NCBI GenBank assembly: GCA_036381125.1
Contig: DASVDK010000302.1
Span: 1 to 23,029 of the forward strand
From: DASVDK01 sp036381125 [NCBI: Thermodesulfobacteriota bacterium]
Lineage (GTDB): Bacteria; DASVDK01
DNA length: 23,029 nt
Reading direction: 5' to 3'
Each line of letters opens with the position of its first letter. Position 1 is the stretch's first letter. Shown here in pieces: positions 16,064-22,145 of the stretch. The position numbers and the translations under genes were made by a program. The notes under the pieces are model-generated. The model was not told where the DNA came from. It made no database searches and worked only from the letters and a program-made list of their open reading frames with translations.

Positions 16064-16617
16064 CAGGCGTCCTTCCAGATCGGGGCGGACGTGAGGGCCG
16101 CGACGATCTGCGGCACCGTGGCGGTCGCGATGGCCGCCATCTCGTCCGCGCGCCGACCCGTCAGCGGGTGCGGGATGGTGAGGATCGGCAGGCCGATCGC
16201 GTTCATCGCGCGCGCCTTCTCGACGGCGAACGGGAGGAAGCGGTCGGTGCAGACGGTCACCGTCGGGATGCCCAATCGTTCGAGTGCGATCGAGTCGTGG
16301 ATACTCCACGGCGTGCACGACCCTCAGTCGGGGACGGCGTTGACGACGACGTCCGCCTCCTTCGCCATCTCGGCGATCAGCTCGGGTGCGGCAGGACTGC
16401 TCGAGTCCCGCTTGCGGCGGTGGATTCGCGCGGCGAGTCCCACGCGCCGGTCGAGCGCGTCGGCGACCGTGCGGAGATAGAGGTCCGAATTCGGCTTCGT
16501 GTTGTCGAGGAAGCCGACCCTGAGGCCGCCGAGCGCGGCCGGCCGCGGCACGAAAGCCACGGCCGGCGCGCGCTCCGCCTTCGGGGTCGCCCTCGGGATC
16601 AGGACGATCATCGGCAT
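16063..16617 (-). CDS. UGSC-family selenoprotein (in-frame TGA decoded as selenocysteine)
   Basis: 184 aa if TGA 16326-16324 is read as Sec98. Start ATG 16617, 15 nt after the tctC stop, has GGGAGGG just upstream; Met3 is an alternative. The N-terminal part has GFLDNTKPNSD (35-45), then ADVVVNAVPD, Sec98, GSC with Cys101, and TPWSIHDS. The same frame continues as a well-formed domain: LGIPTVTVCTDRF, ending in IWKDA and TGA 16065-16063. UGSC-containing proteins are a described bacterial selenoprotein family whose reaction is, to my knowledge, unsettled. U-x-x-C is a redox motif. A hairpin suited to SECIS function lies 18 nt downstream. Codon use and homology on both sides of the TGA argue against a pseudogene. 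The family name is recognised from the motif. Confidence 0.88.
16296..16310 (-). promoter_or_regulatory. Predicted bacterial SECIS hairpin of the UGSC gene
   Basis: On the minus strand CGTGG, AGTAT, CCACG form a perfect 5-bp stem and 5-nt loop. One further A-U pair would close it to a 3-nt loop. The loop begins 18 nt after the TGA, and its G is second in the loop, matching the rule known for bacterial SECIS elements. The structure was found by eye. Confidence 0.65.
16324..16326 (-). other. Selenocysteine codon TGA (Sec98 of UGSC protein)
   Basis: The TGA is in frame with conserved protein on both sides and is followed directly by Gly-Ser-Cys. A Cys homolog would read CGSC. Decoding needs SelB, SelA/SelC and SelD, none of which is in this window. 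Confidence 0.85.
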
Positions 16618-16631
16618 GAGCCCTCCCGCGA

Positions 16632-17594
16632 CTACTTCCTGACGCCCATCTCCTTGACCAGGTTCCCGTAGGCCGTGAACTCGGCCCTGATCGACTCGCC
16701 GAACGCCTGCGGCGGGAGGTAGCCCGGCAGGAGCTTCGCCTCCTCCGTGTACTTCACGAAGGAGGGCTCCTTGATCGCCTCCTGGACGAGGTCGTGGAGC
16801 TTCTTCACGACGTCGTCCGGCGTGTCCTTGGGCGCCACGAGGCCCCGCCAGATCTCGCCGACGACGTCCATCCCCATCTCCTTGAGCGTGGGGACGTCCG
16901 GGTAGGTCTTCAGGCGCTCGGGCGAGGCGATGCCGACGATGCGTACCTTGCCCGCCTCGACCTGCGGCGTGACTTCCGAGAGGCTCGTCATGAGGACGGC
17001 GACGTGCCCGCCGAGGAGCGCGGTCATCGCCTCGGCGCCGCCGTCGAAGGGCACGTAGGAGAACCTGAGATCGTTCTTCCGGAAGACCTCGTAGGTCAGG
17101 AGGCTGTCGAGGCTGCCGAGGAACGCCCCGCCGAACTTGACCTCCGAGGGCTGGGCCTTGGCCGCGCCGAGGACGTCCTCGAGCGTCTTCCACGGGGCGT
17201 CGGCCCGCACGAGGAACGCCTCCGGGTCGGTCTGGATGCGGATCACCGGCTTGAAGTCGGCCAGCGAGTAGCGCGAGCCGGCCACGTGCGGCGTGATGAC
17301 GCCGGAGGCGGTGCCGACGAGGAGCGTGTAGCCGTCGGCCGGCTGGCTGGAGACGTACTCCATCGCCGTGGCCCCGCCGCCGCCCGGCCGGTTGACCACC
17401 ACCACCGGCACCCTGGCGTGCTTGCTGAGCGGCTCGGCGAGCTGGCGCGCGAGGACGTCGCCGCCGCCCCCGACGCTCGACCAGGTGACGAGCCGGATGG
17501 GGGCGGACGGGAACTCCGCCGCCGCGGCCGGCGCGGCGAGCGCCGCGACGAGCGCGACGGCGAGCGACGTGAGGATTCTCCCGGGGCGTCGCAT
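16632..17594 (-). CDS. tctC: Tripartite tricarboxylate transporter substrate-binding protein
   Basis: 320 aa of the TctC/Bug family of periplasmic carboxylate-binding proteins. Start ATG 17594 has AGGAGG six nt upstream. An Ala-rich signal peptide ends near residue 26 (APAAAA-EF). The mature protein has the family's hallmarks: FPSAPIRLVTWSSVGGGGDVLAR (27-49), VVVNRPGGGG (64-73), YTLLVGT, YVPFDGGAEAMTALLGGHV (about 188-206), RIVGIASPERL, and DVPTLKEMGMDV. Bug proteins bind dicarboxylates, amino acids or aromatic acids, usually through main-chain and water contacts, so the ligand cannot be predicted. It immediately follows tctA and precedes the selenoprotein gene, which makes uptake of the pathway substrate its likely role. 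Confidence 0.95.
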   Translation of the reverse strand: MRRPGRILTSLAVALVAALAAPAAAAEFPSAPIRLVTWSSVGGGGDVLARQLAEPLSKHARVPVVVVNRPGGGGATAMEYVSSQPADGYTLLVGTASGVITPHVAGSRYSLADFKPVIRIQTDPEAFLVRADAPWKTLEDVLGAAKAQPSEVKFGGAFLGSLDSLLTYEVFRKNDLRFSYVPFDGGAEAMTALLGGHVAVLMTSLSEVTPQVEAGKVRIVGIASPERLKTYPDVPTLKEMGMDVVGEIWRGLVAPKDTPDDVVKKLHDLVQEAIKEPSFVKYTEEAKLLPGYLPPQAFGESIRAEFTAYGNLVKEMGVRK

Positions 17595-17596
17595 GT

Positions 17597-19081
17597 CTAC
17601 CTCCTGGAAAGGGCGCCGTACGCGGCGCGGACGAGCGGAAGGCTGAAGGTGAGGACGGCCACGAGCAGGAGCACGGCCGCCACCGGGCTCGTGACGAACA
17701 CCATGAGGGAGCCGTCCGACAGGATGAGCGCGCGCCGGAAGGCCGACTCGATGATCGGGCCGAGGACGAAGCCGAGCACGCAGGCGGCCGGCGAGAAGTC
17801 GTAGCGGCTCATGACGTACCCGGCGACGCCGAAGCCGAGCGCGGTGCCGACCTCGAAGAGGCTCTGCTGGTGGCTATAGGTGCCGACCACGACCAGCGTG
17901 AGAACGGCGCCAAGCAGGATCGACTTGTCGACGCTCACGATCTTGAGGAGAGGCTTGATGCACAATCGCCCCATGGCGAGCATCATGAACGTCGCGACGA
18001 AGAGGCCGGCGAAGAGCCCGTACACGACCTGCGGGTCCTTCTCGAAGAGCATCGGGCCGGGGGTCACCCCGTGGAGCATGAGGGCCGCGATCATGATGGC
18101 GGCGGAGTTCGACCCGGGGATGCCGAAGGCGAGGAGCGGCACCATGGCGCCCGGCACGCAGGCGTTGTTGGCCGTCTCCGGAGCGGCGACCCCTTCGAGC
18201 GACCCCTTCCCGAAGAGCTCGGGGTGCTTCGACCAGCGCCTGGCTTCGGAGTAGGCCAGCAGGCTCGCCACGGTCGTCCCCGCGCCCGGGAGGACGCCGA
18301 TCACCATCCCGAGGACCCCCGTGAGCAGGGTGATCGGCAGGAGTGGCCGGAACTCCCGCCAGGTGACGAGGGCGCGCGAGACGGTCCCTGTGAAGCGCTG
18401 GACCGGGGTCGCGTCGCGCGCCTGCACGAGCACCTCGCCGACGGCGAGGAGGCCCACCAGGACGGCGGTGGCCTCGAAGCCGTTGGTGAGATCCTGGCTG
18501 CCGAACGTGAACCGGGCGGTCCCCGTGAAGGGGTCGATCCCGACGGTGGCCGCCATGACGCCGAAGGTGGCCGACGCGAGCCCCTTGATGACGCTCTTGC
18601 CGCCGAGGCTCGAGACGAGCGCGAGGCCGAGGCAGGCGAAGGCGAAGTACTCGGCCGGCCCGAAGCTGAGCGCCACTCGCGAGAGCGGCAGCACGAGCGC
18701 GATCAGCATGACGTTGCCGATGATCCCGCCGATGAAGCCGCCGTAGAGCGACACGCTCAGCGCCTTGCCGCCCTTGCCCTGGAGCTGGAGCGCGTAGCCG
18801 TCGAAGGTGGTGACCACGGCGGCCGAGGTGCCGGGCGTCTTGATGAGGATGGCGGGGACCGAGCCGCTGTACTCCGCCGCCACGTAGACGGCGGCGAGCA
18901 TCATGAGGGCGCCCGCGGGCGGCATGCCCCAGGTGAGCGGCAGGACGAGCGCCATCGCGGTACTGGCCTGGATGCCGGGCAGCGCGCCGCCGATGAACCC
19001 CCAGACGGTCCCGAGGAGCATGAGGCCGAGGCTCTGCCAGGTGAGCGCCTCCTGGATGCCGAGGGCGAGGTTGTCCCACAT
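17597..19081 (-). CDS. tctA: Tripartite tricarboxylate transporter large membrane subunit
   Basis: 494 aa, the usual length for TctA. It has about 11-12 transmembrane helices. The signature GALPGIQASTAMALVLPLT appears near residue 32. An inverted counterpart around 265-280 reads GVLPGAGTTVASLLAYSEAR, followed by PETANNA and AFGIPGSNSAAIMIAAL. These two repeats form the transport core in the family. Start ATG 19081 lies 11 nt after the tctB stop. The GGGAGG upstream is rather far away (about 15 nt), so coupling with tctB may matter. It ends 2 nt before tctC. It is a sodium- or proton-driven secondary uptake subunit that depends on TctC for specificity. Confidence 0.96.
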   Translation of the reverse strand: MWDNLALGIQEALTWQSLGLMLLGTVWGFIGGALPGIQASTAMALVLPLTWGMPPAGALMMLAAVYVAAEYSGSVPAILIKTPGTSAAVVTTFDGYALQLQGKGGKALSVSLYGGFIGGIIGNVMLIALVLPLSRVALSFGPAEYFAFACLGLALVSSLGGKSVIKGLASATFGVMAATVGIDPFTGTARFTFGSQDLTNGFEATAVLVGLLAVGEVLVQARDATPVQRFTGTVSRALVTWREFRPLLPITLLTGVLGMVIGVLPGAGTTVASLLAYSEARRWSKHPELFGKGSLEGVAAPETANNACVPGAMVPLLAFGIPGSNSAAIMIAALMLHGVTPGPMLFEKDPQVVYGLFAGLFVATFMMLAMGRLCIKPLLKIVSVDKSILLGAVLTLVVVGTYSHQQSLFEVGTALGFGVAGYVMSRYDFSPAACVLGFVLGPIIESAFRRALILSDGSLMVFVTSPVAAVLLLVAVLTFSLPLVRAAYGALSRR

Positions 19082-19092
19082 GGTGTTGCGCC

Positions 19093-19560
19093 TTACCTCC
19101 CGAAGAGACCGAGCGGCACCGGGACCGTGAAGAGGCGGAAGAAGACGAGGTACACGACGACGGTGGCGGCGAGCGACACCGCGACGATCTGCGCCGGGCG
19201 CCGCGCGCCGTTGGCCACCATCGTGCCGGCCATGATGAGGGGCGTGGCGAAGAGGCCGAGGACCGACCAGGCGGGGATCGCAAGGAGGATGACCGCGAGG
19301 GTCCCGTAGAATGCCTGCCGATCAGGGGGCTCGTCCTCGATGACCTCGTTCGCCTCGGCGGGAAGAAGGCGCGCCGACGCCATGAGCAGCACCGAGAGGA
19401 CGGCGAGGAAGCCGGCCAGCAGCTTGGGGAAGAAGGCCGTCCCGACCTGCTCGAAGAGCGCACCGGGCGGCAGGTTGTCGGCGGCCACGTAGAAGGCCGC
19501 CGCGATCGCGAGGAGGACCGCCCCGCTGCAGAGGCGTCAGAGACGCGTTCCGGGCTTCAT
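19093..19560 (-). CDS. tctB: Tripartite tricarboxylate transporter small membrane subunit, with in-frame TGA at codon 8
   Basis: 155 codons if translation begins at ATG 19560, which overlaps the gntR stop (ATGA). There are four predicted transmembrane helices. The first is the run SGAVLLAIAAAFYVAA, followed by the family's GTAFFPKLLAGFLAVLSVLLM. The frame is interrupted by TGA at 19539-19537 (MKPGTRL, stop, RLCSG). The next in-frame start codon is a GTG at 19488, which would remove most of helix 1 and is unlikely. The TGA is therefore a nonsense mutation or sequencing error (for example Trp TGG to TGA), a non-standard start, or a recoded codon. As selenocysteine it would create U-R-L-C, the same spacing as in the two other selenoproteins here. 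The subunit's identity is safe; the reading of codon 8 is open. Confidence 0.78.
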
Positions 19561-20258
19561 GCGTCGAGGTCCCCAGGTCGCCGGCGGCCCCATGAGGCAT
19601 CGATGTACGCCGCCACCGCTCGACTGGTGGCGAGGACGTGCTCGCGCGCGAGCCGCTCGGCCTCGTCGGGGCGGCGGCCGCGGACGGCGTCGAGGATCGC
19701 GACGTGGCCGCGGTGCGCGGCCTCGAGGTGGCTGGTGAGGTCGACGGCGAGGTTTCGGAACCGCTGCGCGCGGTCCCAGAAGACGCGAAGCGTCACGAGC
19801 AGCTCCGGGTTGCCGCACTGCTCGTGGATGGCTCCGTGGAAGTCGCGATTGAGCGCGACGGACTCGCGGTAGGCTCCCGCGGCCAGGTGCGCCGCCATCC
19901 GGTCCACGATCGCCTCGAGGCGTCTCGCGAGGGATTCGTCCGCGTTCTCCGCCGCGAGCCGGGCGGCGAGCCCCTCGAGCACGCTGCGGACCTGGTAGAC
20001 CTGCCGGACCTCGCGGGCGGAGAAGGGGGCGACGATGGCGCCTCGGTTCTGGCGCCAGACGACGAGCCCGTCGGCCGCCAGCCGGATGAGCGCCTCACGG
20101 ATCGGGGTGGCCGACACGCCGATCTCCTCGGCAAGGACGGCCGCCTTGAGGGGCGTTCCGGGGGTGAGGCGGTTGTCGACGATCATGGCCCGCAGTCGCC
20201 GGTAGGCCACGTCCTGGGCAGAGAGGGGACCGTCGCTGTCTGGCCGCACCGAGGTCAA
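19557..20258 (-). CDS. GntR-family transcriptional regulator, FadR/FCD subfamily
   Basis: 233 aa. The chosen start is TTG 20258, with GGGGGA 4-5 nt upstream; a GTG at 20249 is the alternative. Residues 12-78 form the winged helix-turn-helix: DVAYRRLRAMIVDNRL, LAEEIGVSATPIREALIRL, DGLVVWRQNRGAIVAPF. Residues 85-215 are an FCD ligand domain with VRSVLEGLAARLAAEN, NRDFHGAIHEQCGN and HRGHVAILDAV, whose Asp/His residues usually bind a metal and a carboxylate effector. It is the first gene of the transporter/selenoprotein operon and overlaps tctB. It most likely represses its own operon, and possibly the divergent glutaredoxin gene, until the substrate or a derivative binds. Confidence 0.93.
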   Translation of the reverse strand: MTSVRPDSDGPLSAQDVAYRRLRAMIVDNRLTPGTPLKAAVLAEEIGVSATPIREALIRLAADGLVVWRQNRGAIVAPFSAREVRQVYQVRSVLEGLAARLAAENADESLARRLEAIVDRMAAHLAAGAYRESVALNRDFHGAIHEQCGNPELLVTLRVFWDRAQRFRNLAVDLTSHLEAAHRGHVAILDAVRGRRPDEAERLAREHVLATSRAVAAYIDASWGRRRPGDLDA

Positions 20259-20290
20259 GGGATCCCCCGTTGATCGGACATTAGAACGTC

Positions 20291-20318
20291 TTTACATTCC
20301 TTGCGTATATTCTATAAT
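20291..20318 (+). promoter_or_regulatory. Sigma70-type promoter of the glutaredoxin-DinB selenoprotein gene
   Basis: TTTACA (20291-20296) and a consensus TATAAT (20313-20318) are spaced by 16 bp. They sit in the only clearly AT-rich stretch of the area, 35 bp before the ATG. Confidence 0.7.
20306..20316. promoter_or_regulatory. Possible regulator operator (TATA-TTC-TATA palindrome)
   Basis: An 11-bp inverted repeat, TATATTCTATA, overlaps both -10 boxes. GntR/FCD regulators bind short palindromes in such positions, but AT-rich -10 sequences can be palindromic by chance. Confidence 0.3.
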
Positions 20319-20339
20319 CTCGCCCAGACGGCAAGTCAA
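20311..20339 (-). promoter_or_regulatory. Sigma70-type promoter of the gntR-tct-selenoprotein operon
   Basis: Read on the minus strand, TTGACT (20339-20334) and TATAGA (20316-20311) are separated by 17 bp, about 50 bp before the TTG start. The -10 box overlaps that of the opposite promoter, so the two transcription directions should compete. Confidence 0.6.
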
Positions 20340-20352
20340 GAGGAGGCCTGAC

Positions 20353-21117
20353 ATGGCCGACGTCAAGGTCTACGTCCGCCCCGGCTGATTCACCTGCGGG
20401 ACAACGAAAGAGTTTCTTTCGTCCAACGGCATCCCGTTCGAGACCCGTGACGTCGAGCACGACGCCGAAGCGCGCGCGGAACTCGCGGCGCTCGGGCTGA
20501 AGACCCTCCCGGTCACCGTCGTCGGCGACCAGGTCGTCGTCGGCTTCAACCGGCCCGCGCTCGCGGCGGCGCTCCGCCTGGGCGAGGGGGCGGGGAAGAA
20601 GCCCGCGGTCGACCGCGAGGTGCTGCTCGAGCGTTACCAGAGGATCTTCGGTGCCTTCTCACGCGCGGCGCGCCAGGTCCCCGACGACAGGCTCGTCACC
20701 TGGAAGTCGCCGGAGCGGGACCGGGACCTCAGGCAATTCCTCTTCCACGTCTACGATCGGCCGGACCTCATGCTCCAGGGGCTCGAGACCGGGGTCTACC
20801 GCTACGAGGACGTCCTCAAGGCCTACGACCGCGCGGAGGCGTACGAGACGACGTCCGCGCTCGTGGACAGGGGCGACGAGCTCATGGCCGGCGTGTACGC
20901 GTTCCTGCGCACCGCCACGCCGGAGAGGCTGGCCCAGCCGATCGACTCGTACCAGGGGGTGCTCGCCATCGGCGAACTCCTCACGCTCGCGCTCGGCCAC
21001 GCCGCGCACCACCTGCGCCAGCTCTATCACTACTTCGGGATCCTGGGCATCACGCCAGATCGGCCGCTCGTCGACCGCGACTTCGAGGGGATCGCGATGC
21101 CGGCGAAGCTCTTCTGA
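20353..21117 (+). CDS. Glutaredoxin-DinB fusion selenoprotein (active-site UFTC)
   Basis: 254 aa if TGA 20386-20388 is read as Sec12. ATG 20353 follows a perfect AGGAGG at 20341-20346. Residues 3-75 are glutaredoxin-like: VKVYVRPG, Sec12, FTC with Cys15, GIPFETRDVEHD, the cis-Pro segment TLPVTVVGD, and VVVGFNRPAL. The redox motif that is usually CPYC is thus U-F-T-C. After a short linker, residues about 88-245 resemble a DinB/YfiT four-helix bundle with possible metal ligands His132 (FHVYDR) and His216/His220 in the helix GHAAHHLRQLYHYF. DinB folds occur in thiol-dependent transferases and in the N-terminus of EgtB. A soluble, thiol- or selenol-dependent reductase/transferase is inferred. Without recoding, the gene would encode only 11 residues, while the downstream frame is clearly a protein. 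Confidence 0.88.
20386..20388 (+). other. Selenocysteine codon TGA (Sec12 of glutaredoxin-DinB protein)
   Basis: The TGA is at codon 12, exactly at the first active-site cysteine position of a glutaredoxin fold, with Cys three residues later. Confidence 0.85.
20404..20422 (+). promoter_or_regulatory. Predicted bacterial SECIS hairpin of the glutaredoxin-DinB gene
   Basis: ACGAAAG, AGTTT, CTTTCGT form a perfect 7-bp stem with a 5-nt loop starting 22 nt after the TGA. G is the second loop base. The stem is AT-rich compared with its surroundings, which suggests selection for the structure and not only for GC content. Confidence 0.7.
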
Positions 21118-21124
21118 CCCGGCT

Positions 21125-21156
21125 CCGCGCCGCCTGATCCGCCGCCGCCGGCGCGG
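21125..21156. terminator. Weak hairpin between convergent genes
   Basis: CCGCGCC (21125-21131) and GGCGCGG (21150-21156) could pair around an 18-nt loop in the gap between the convergent selenoprotein and egtD genes. There is no T tract on either side, so it is not a classical intrinsic terminator. Confidence 0.25.
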
Positions 21157-21160
21157 GCGC

Positions 21161-22144
21161 TCAGGCCCGGAAGAGCGACAGGGCGAATCGGGCATCGGGG
21201 TCGACCCACTGGGCCTCGCCCTCGAACCCCGCGGCCCGACCCAGCGCGACGAGCTCGTCCGGCTGATACTTGTACGAGCTTTCCGTCCAGATCGTCTCGC
21301 CCGGCTCGAACGCGAACGAGCCGCCGGCGCCGGGGACCGAGACCCGCTGTCGCTGCCGGCTCACGAGGTGCATCTCCACCCGCGAGTGGCTCGCGTTCCA
21401 GACGGCTCGATGCTCGAACGCGTCGAGCGCGAAGTCGCCGCCCAGCTCGGCGTTGATCCTGACCAGCAGGTTCTTGTTGAAGGCGGCCGTCAACCCGAGC
21501 GGGTCGTCGTAGGCGATCCGCAGCTCGGCCTCCGGCTTGACGAGATCGGCCCCGAGGAGCAAGCCGTCCCCGGGCCGGAGGCCCTCGCGGATCACGCGCA
21601 GCAGGGCGAGCGCGTCGGGCGGCTCGAAGTTGCCGACGTTCGAGCCGAGGAAGAGGACCAGGGTTCGGTCGCCGGCAGGACGAGACGGGACCTCGCGCAT
21701 CGCGCACGCGTACGTGGCTCTGTGAGGGACGACGGAGACGTCGTCGAAGCGCGCGAGCCGCTCGGCCGCCGCGGCGAGCGCGCCGGCCGACACGTCGACC
21801 AGGTGGACCTCCAGGGCACGACCTCGGCCCCTGTTGGCCTCGACCACGATGGCCGTCTTCTCTCCACTGCCGGGGCCGAGGTCGGCGAGCGTGTCGCAGT
21901 GACCGAGCCGGGCGAGGGCCGCCGGGACGTGTCGGGTCAGGAGCCGGGTCTCGGCCCGGGTGATGTGGTACCAGGGCAGGCAGCAGATCGCGTCGAACAG
22001 CCTGGAGCCGAGCGCGTCGTAGAGGTACCGGGACTGCAGGCGCTTCGGCCGCGACCCCAGGTCCCGTCGGACGTCGCGGCCGAACGCGTGACGCTCTTCG
22101 GGGGCGTCGCCGGCGTCGCCGGGTCGCGGCACCACGGCAGCCAC
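21161..22144 (-). CDS. egtD: L-histidine N-alpha-methyltransferase (ergothioneine synthesis)
   Basis: 327 aa, start GTG 22144, one base after the egtB stop. EgtD trimethylates histidine to hercynine with three SAM. Family features in order: SRYLYDALGSRLFDAI (about 38-53), the SAM loop DLGPGSGEKT (about 88-97), VHLVDVSAGAL, LVLFLGSNVGNF (family: LGSTIGNF), NKNLLVRINAELGGDF, WNASHSRVEMHL, and the C-terminal ESSYKY which binds the substrate. Length and order are typical of the family. With egtB upstream it forms a compact two-gene unit. The same enzyme would also supply hercynine for selenoneine where that pathway exists. Confidence 0.93.
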   Translation of the reverse strand: MAAVVPRPGDAGDAPEERHAFGRDVRRDLGSRPKRLQSRYLYDALGSRLFDAICCLPWYHITRAETRLLTRHVPAALARLGHCDTLADLGPGSGEKTAIVVEANRGRGRALEVHLVDVSAGALAAAAERLARFDDVSVVPHRATYACAMREVPSRPAGDRTLVLFLGSNVGNFEPPDALALLRVIREGLRPGDGLLLGADLVKPEAELRIAYDDPLGLTAAFNKNLLVRINAELGGDFALDAFEHRAVWNASHSRVEMHLVSRQRQRVSVPGAGGSFAFEPGETIWTESSYKYQPDELVALGRAAGFEGEAQWVDPDARFALSLFRA

Positions 22145-22145
22145 G

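Noticed and set aside
16063-16326. Pseudogene caused by a premature TGA, or a separate 70-aa gene starting at an internal codon
   Set aside because: The TGA precedes Gly-Ser-Cys as in the known UGSC family. The frame is intact on both sides and a SECIS-like hairpin follows at the expected distance.
20620-21117. Stand-alone 165-aa DinB protein starting at GTG 20620
   Set aside because: The glutaredoxin domain lies in the same frame upstream. A perfect AGGAGG and promoter precede ATG 20353, and only the TGA at 20386 separates them, which Sec decoding explains.
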